Below the pieces are notes generated by a model. It was not told where the DNA came from, did not search any database, and was given only the letters and a program-made list of their open reading frames with translations. A stretch of 64,000 bases of DNA from Lagopus muta (taxonomy: Eukaryota; Chordata; Aves; Galliformes; Phasianidae): the NCBI RefSeq assembly GCF_023343835.1, contig NC_064438.1, positions 57,064,578 to 57,128,577 of the forward strand, in the 5' to 3' direction. Shown piece by piece: positions 60,548-64,000 of this stretch; positions within the stretch are counted from its first letter, which is position 1, and each line of letters begins with the position of its first letter. A program made the position numbers and the translations under genes.

Positions 60548-63318
60548 CAGTCCAACCATCTTTGCTCCTCTCCCTGGACCACAAAGAAAGCCAGAACAGC
60601 TTCCTTGGCTGTTGAAGGTTTTCTGGTCACCAGCTCTACAGGTGACATTACCAAAAACCTGTGTTGAGAAGCTGTGATGGTGGATATGAGGAAGAAGGAG
60701 AATAGGAGAGGTCAAACAGGAGGTTTTTGAGAAGACAGGAAACATTTGAGACCGACTGTTGCTATAACACAGTCTGTTCACGCTGAGAATTTACTTCTGA
60801 GCACCTGCTGATGGCATGGGGCACTGCTCTGCAACTCTTTGTGCCAGTTGGCTTTCCTCAGCTTTGGAAAATTCTTTCTAAATAAGGAACTTCAGCATGC
60901 TGCCATGCAAGCCAAAACCTTCTGCAGTGAAAATAAAATAAAAACATGGGCAGGAATTCATTCCAGCAGGCTGGATGAGGCAAAAGCAAGAAGGAGGCAG
61001 TTTGGAGAGGGTTGGGTTCTTTCCTCCACTTCAGAGCTGCACCCTGGTTTATCATGTTGACCAGTGGAATTCCTACATGCCTAAATTCCTAAATTCCCTC
61101 CACTGTCCTCCCTTTAAGTGCAGTTTGTGTGTCCAAGCTGTGAAGCTTGCATGTTTTCTGTTCATTGGATCCAACCAGCACCTAGGTCTGACTCCTTGCT
61201 CAGCCCTCCTGCGCTCTTTCCTGCTCTGATGCCCCTGTACAGAAGAGCTACAGATGGTGGAGGGTGAATGCACCATTTCATAAGGAGATGGTGCAATTAT
61301 CACCCTGGAAAATGCTTTGAAGACTTTCTCAGTGAGATTATCAATGGCACTACTGTCACATGAGGCAGGGCTTGCTGCAAGATTCCCTTTCAATTGCACC
61401 AGTCCAAAAGGTCAGGTGGGTCCCAGAGACAGCAAGCTGGCCTCTCTAATGCCTTTGCCTCCCTTACCTCTTTAAGTAAAGGAGAAAGAAAGGTGGCCAT
61501 GCTCAGGCATTGCTGAAAGGCACAGTGTAGAGCAGTCTCTGAGCTACTCAGACTGCTCTGCCTTTTAGCTGAAAGTCAGACATTGCTTCCCCACTCTGCC
61601 TGTAAGCCCAATTTACATTCAGTGTAGGCTGAGAAAAGTAGGAATCCATCATCTGATTTGCACTTTTGACAAACTTCTGATAACTTCAGCTTGCCCTCTG
61701 CCATAAGTATACTCCCATCAACACAAGCTCTCTTATCCAGTGCCACCCCCCTGATGGTGGGAAGAGGCAGACTCTGCTTTCCTCATCCAGATGAGTTCCT
61801 ACAAACACTGATCTGCTTTGATGCTCAGAGTTGGAGATGTTATGATCTCTTAAAAATTTTATCTATACTTTCATACAACATCCTAATTGTTTGCCTTCTA
61901 AAAACATGGTTTCATTAATTTAATCTTGTACTGCAGAACATTTTATGAGATCTTAAAGAAACTTCATACTGCGCATTAATTTCTTTCCGCATAATTGTAT
62001 TTATATTTCAACAAATAGACTTGAAGTACATTATTATTCTAAAATGAGTGCTAATGGGTTTCAGCACTTTCATGCAGCTAATCGTGCATTTATTTCACAG
62101 CTTTGATGGCTCACAAAGACTTCCATTTCTTCATTTACATGAAACAACTGTGAAGGATAAATTAAATGGTTGCTTATTTCATCTACAGATTTTTTTCCTG
62201 AATACACATGCAGTCCACTGTTGGTGTACAAAAAAAAATAACTCCTTTAAATACGTGGTCCTCTACTAAATAGACAGATACATGAATGAAAAGCACAAAC
62301 CTTCATCCACTCCCCAACCTGAAGAAAAAACAAAAAAGAAGGACAAATACTGCTCCTTTTTGCACCATGCCAGCACATACAAATTACTAACGTGGTTGTT
62401 TCATGTGGCATGGCAGAACCAATTGCTCCAATTTGTTTTCAAGTCAAGTCTCGGAGGACTGCAGGAGAATGGACAAATGCAGATGCTGAAGAAGAGGTTG
62501 TACATTATCCATGATGGGGTGCAGAGATTTTGTATGCTAGATCTTGTGTTAGATGTCTATTGCACTTAGTCCTAAACCCCATAGGCTGTCTGGTTCCTTG
62601 TGGACCCATGCTAGGCATCCTGAGCATTGTCATCCTATGGGGCAAGCCTGGGAATGATGGCCTTAAATAAACAGTTGCCATATAAGCAAGTCTTGACTCC
62701 CTTTTTGCCAGAGCTTAAAAACAGAGGCATGAGATGTGTGGAAAGATATGCTTGCCAGGCCCAGTCCAGACAACATCCTGTAGTAATAAACACAAGCATA
62801 GGCTGGGGATTTTCCAGCTGGGATTTCCAAGGAGAAAAGAAGTATAGAAAAAGTTGAGGTCCCCACTCTCTATTTGCCCATCCCAAAACCTTCCTGAGTA
62901 TCCATCCCTTGCACCTGTGTCCCTGTGCTCTGCCATTAGTGATAATAAATTCTGACCAGCTCAGGGCTTTCTGTCTGTGTTCTTGTACAGTGCTCAGACC
63001 TGCTGTCCCAAATCCAGTTGACACAATGGGCTACAATCAACAAGTGGAGCTTTTCCAAGTAGTAATCCATACCAGTGGTCAAGAAGAGGGTGTCATCCTG
63101 TGGAACAAATAAGTTCCAGCCAGAATTTCAGGCCAGCAAAAGGCAGCCCAGCCAGCTTGCTTTTGGGTGATCTCTACAATGGTTACTCTACGATGAGCAA
63201 AGGAAGTGATTTGCCTGGGAGACTCTTTTGGTGTGAGCTGGGATCTCTCTTCCTCCCACCCTAAAGGTCAGCTACAGGATCACTGAGCCCCAGAAACAAC
63301 ACCAAAATAGAGGCATAT
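60548..63318. other. Unique non-coding stretch
   Basis: No repeats or genes recognised. Confidence 0.55.
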
Positions 63319-63426
63319 AATCACAGAATCATAGAATCACAGAATCATACAATGGCTTGAGTTGGAAGGGACCTCAAGGATCACCAAGCTCCAACCCTCC
63401 TGCTACATGCAGGGCCACCAACCTCC
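63319..63426 (-). mobile_element. CR1 LINE 3' end
   Basis: Four tail units (ATCACAGAATCATAG... twice over), then TTGAGTTGGAAGGGACCTC; truncated after CAGGGCCACCAACC. Confidence 0.9.
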
Positions 63427-64000
63427 ATAGGCATGTGTGAGCCCAAGACTCTTCTTGTTCACGGGGCTCAGCAATGCTATGTCTTTGAAAGGCATTCAAG
63501 AGAGTTTTCTTCTTTGAGCAGAAAACTGGAAAATTGTCCAACATTTACAGCAGCAACATAGCTTGTGCTCATCCCATAATTAACAAAATGGTTCTTCTAT
63601 CCTTGTGCTGGTGGACTCGCGACAACGTACCAGGAGACAAGAACCTACACTGAAATGATCTGGCAACCCCATTAATGCCTTTGTTGCCATAGAGGGGAAA
63701 GGAAGTGCTCAGCCTGCAGGCTGGTTCTTTGGACAGCCCTCCTGAGTGGCCCCTTGAGGGCCAGGTTCGGGTTATTTCTGGAGTTTACTTGAGCCATTGA
63801 ATTCATCTAGCTTCCTAAGAGATAGTTGATCTGCTGCTCTCATGACTGGTTATTAAAATAGACAAGCCTGGTAACACAGCTGTACCTCGTCTGAGTTTTC
63901 ATTTTCATAGAGTTTTCTTCCACAGAAATGAAATATTTCATATCAGATAATGATTTTTTTTCCCGGAGAAAAATGAAGAGAATGAATTAATCCACAACCG
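63427..64000. other. Unique non-coding end of the window
   Basis: Nothing recognised. Confidence 0.5.

Noticed and set aside
1..64000. CRISPR array, operon or bacterial defence system
   Set aside because: No spaced direct repeats or prokaryotic gene structure; the sequence is vertebrate.
1..64000. tRNA or other structured RNA genes
   Set aside because: No cloverleaf-type or snRNA-like sequence was recognised by reading; a covariance-model scan would be needed to exclude them.

Overview
The window looks like ordinary non-coding DNA (intergenic or intronic) from a galliform bird, most likely chicken or a close relative. The main reason is the repeat content. About 35 fragments carry the CR1 LINE 3' signature: a 'ttggactagatgatctt...ttccaacc' block followed by 'gattctatgattct'-type tail units, in both orientations. 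No mammalian-type SINEs were seen, and there is one LTR element of avian character. I found no convincing host protein-coding exon, tRNA, rRNA or CRISPR array. The many short reading frames are chance frames or parts of repeats.

The one clear genetic unit is a complete LTR retroelement on the + strand at 24433-30382. It has two 315-bp LTRs that I find base-for-base identical, TG...CA termini, a 5-bp target duplication (AGCAT) and a primer binding site that fits tRNA-Arg. It also has an intact gag (24786-26357), an intact pol (26312-29734) and a polypurine tract. Pol carries protease, reverse transcriptase, RNase H and integrase, all with their catalytic residues. RT and integrase resemble class III (ERV-L, foamy-virus-related) elements. 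The region after the integrase core looks like a decayed dUTPase followed by an SH3-like tail. There is no env. Gag has a coiled coil and a capsid-like region but no zinc knuckle. Identical LTRs and open frames point to a very recent insertion.

Two older LTRs of the same family lie in the same orientation at about 11724-12034 and 42087-42416. Each has traces of flanking duplications and keeps a TATA-like box and a GTRAG splice-donor-like site at matching places. They are read as solo LTRs left by recombination.

Layout: 1-11.7 kb, CR1 fragments in unique sequence; 11.7-12.2 kb, solo LTR and short tandem repeats; 12.5-12.8 kb, a longer CR1 end; 12.8-24.4 kb, mostly unique, with a 25-bp x 4 minisatellite at 21.6 kb; 24.4-30.4 kb, the provirus; 30.4-64 kb, scattered CR1 ends, the second solo LTR, a GGAAT-like pentamer array (45.65 kb) and a 93-base pure purine run (48.1 kb).

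How the element would work (family knowledge): the LTR promoter drives a genomic RNA, gag makes the particle core, and pol copies the RNA from the tRNA primer and integrates the cDNA. How Pol is expressed is not obvious. It is in the -1 frame relative to gag, the overlap has no canonical slippery heptamer, and a 10-bp stem-loop lies just past the gag stop.
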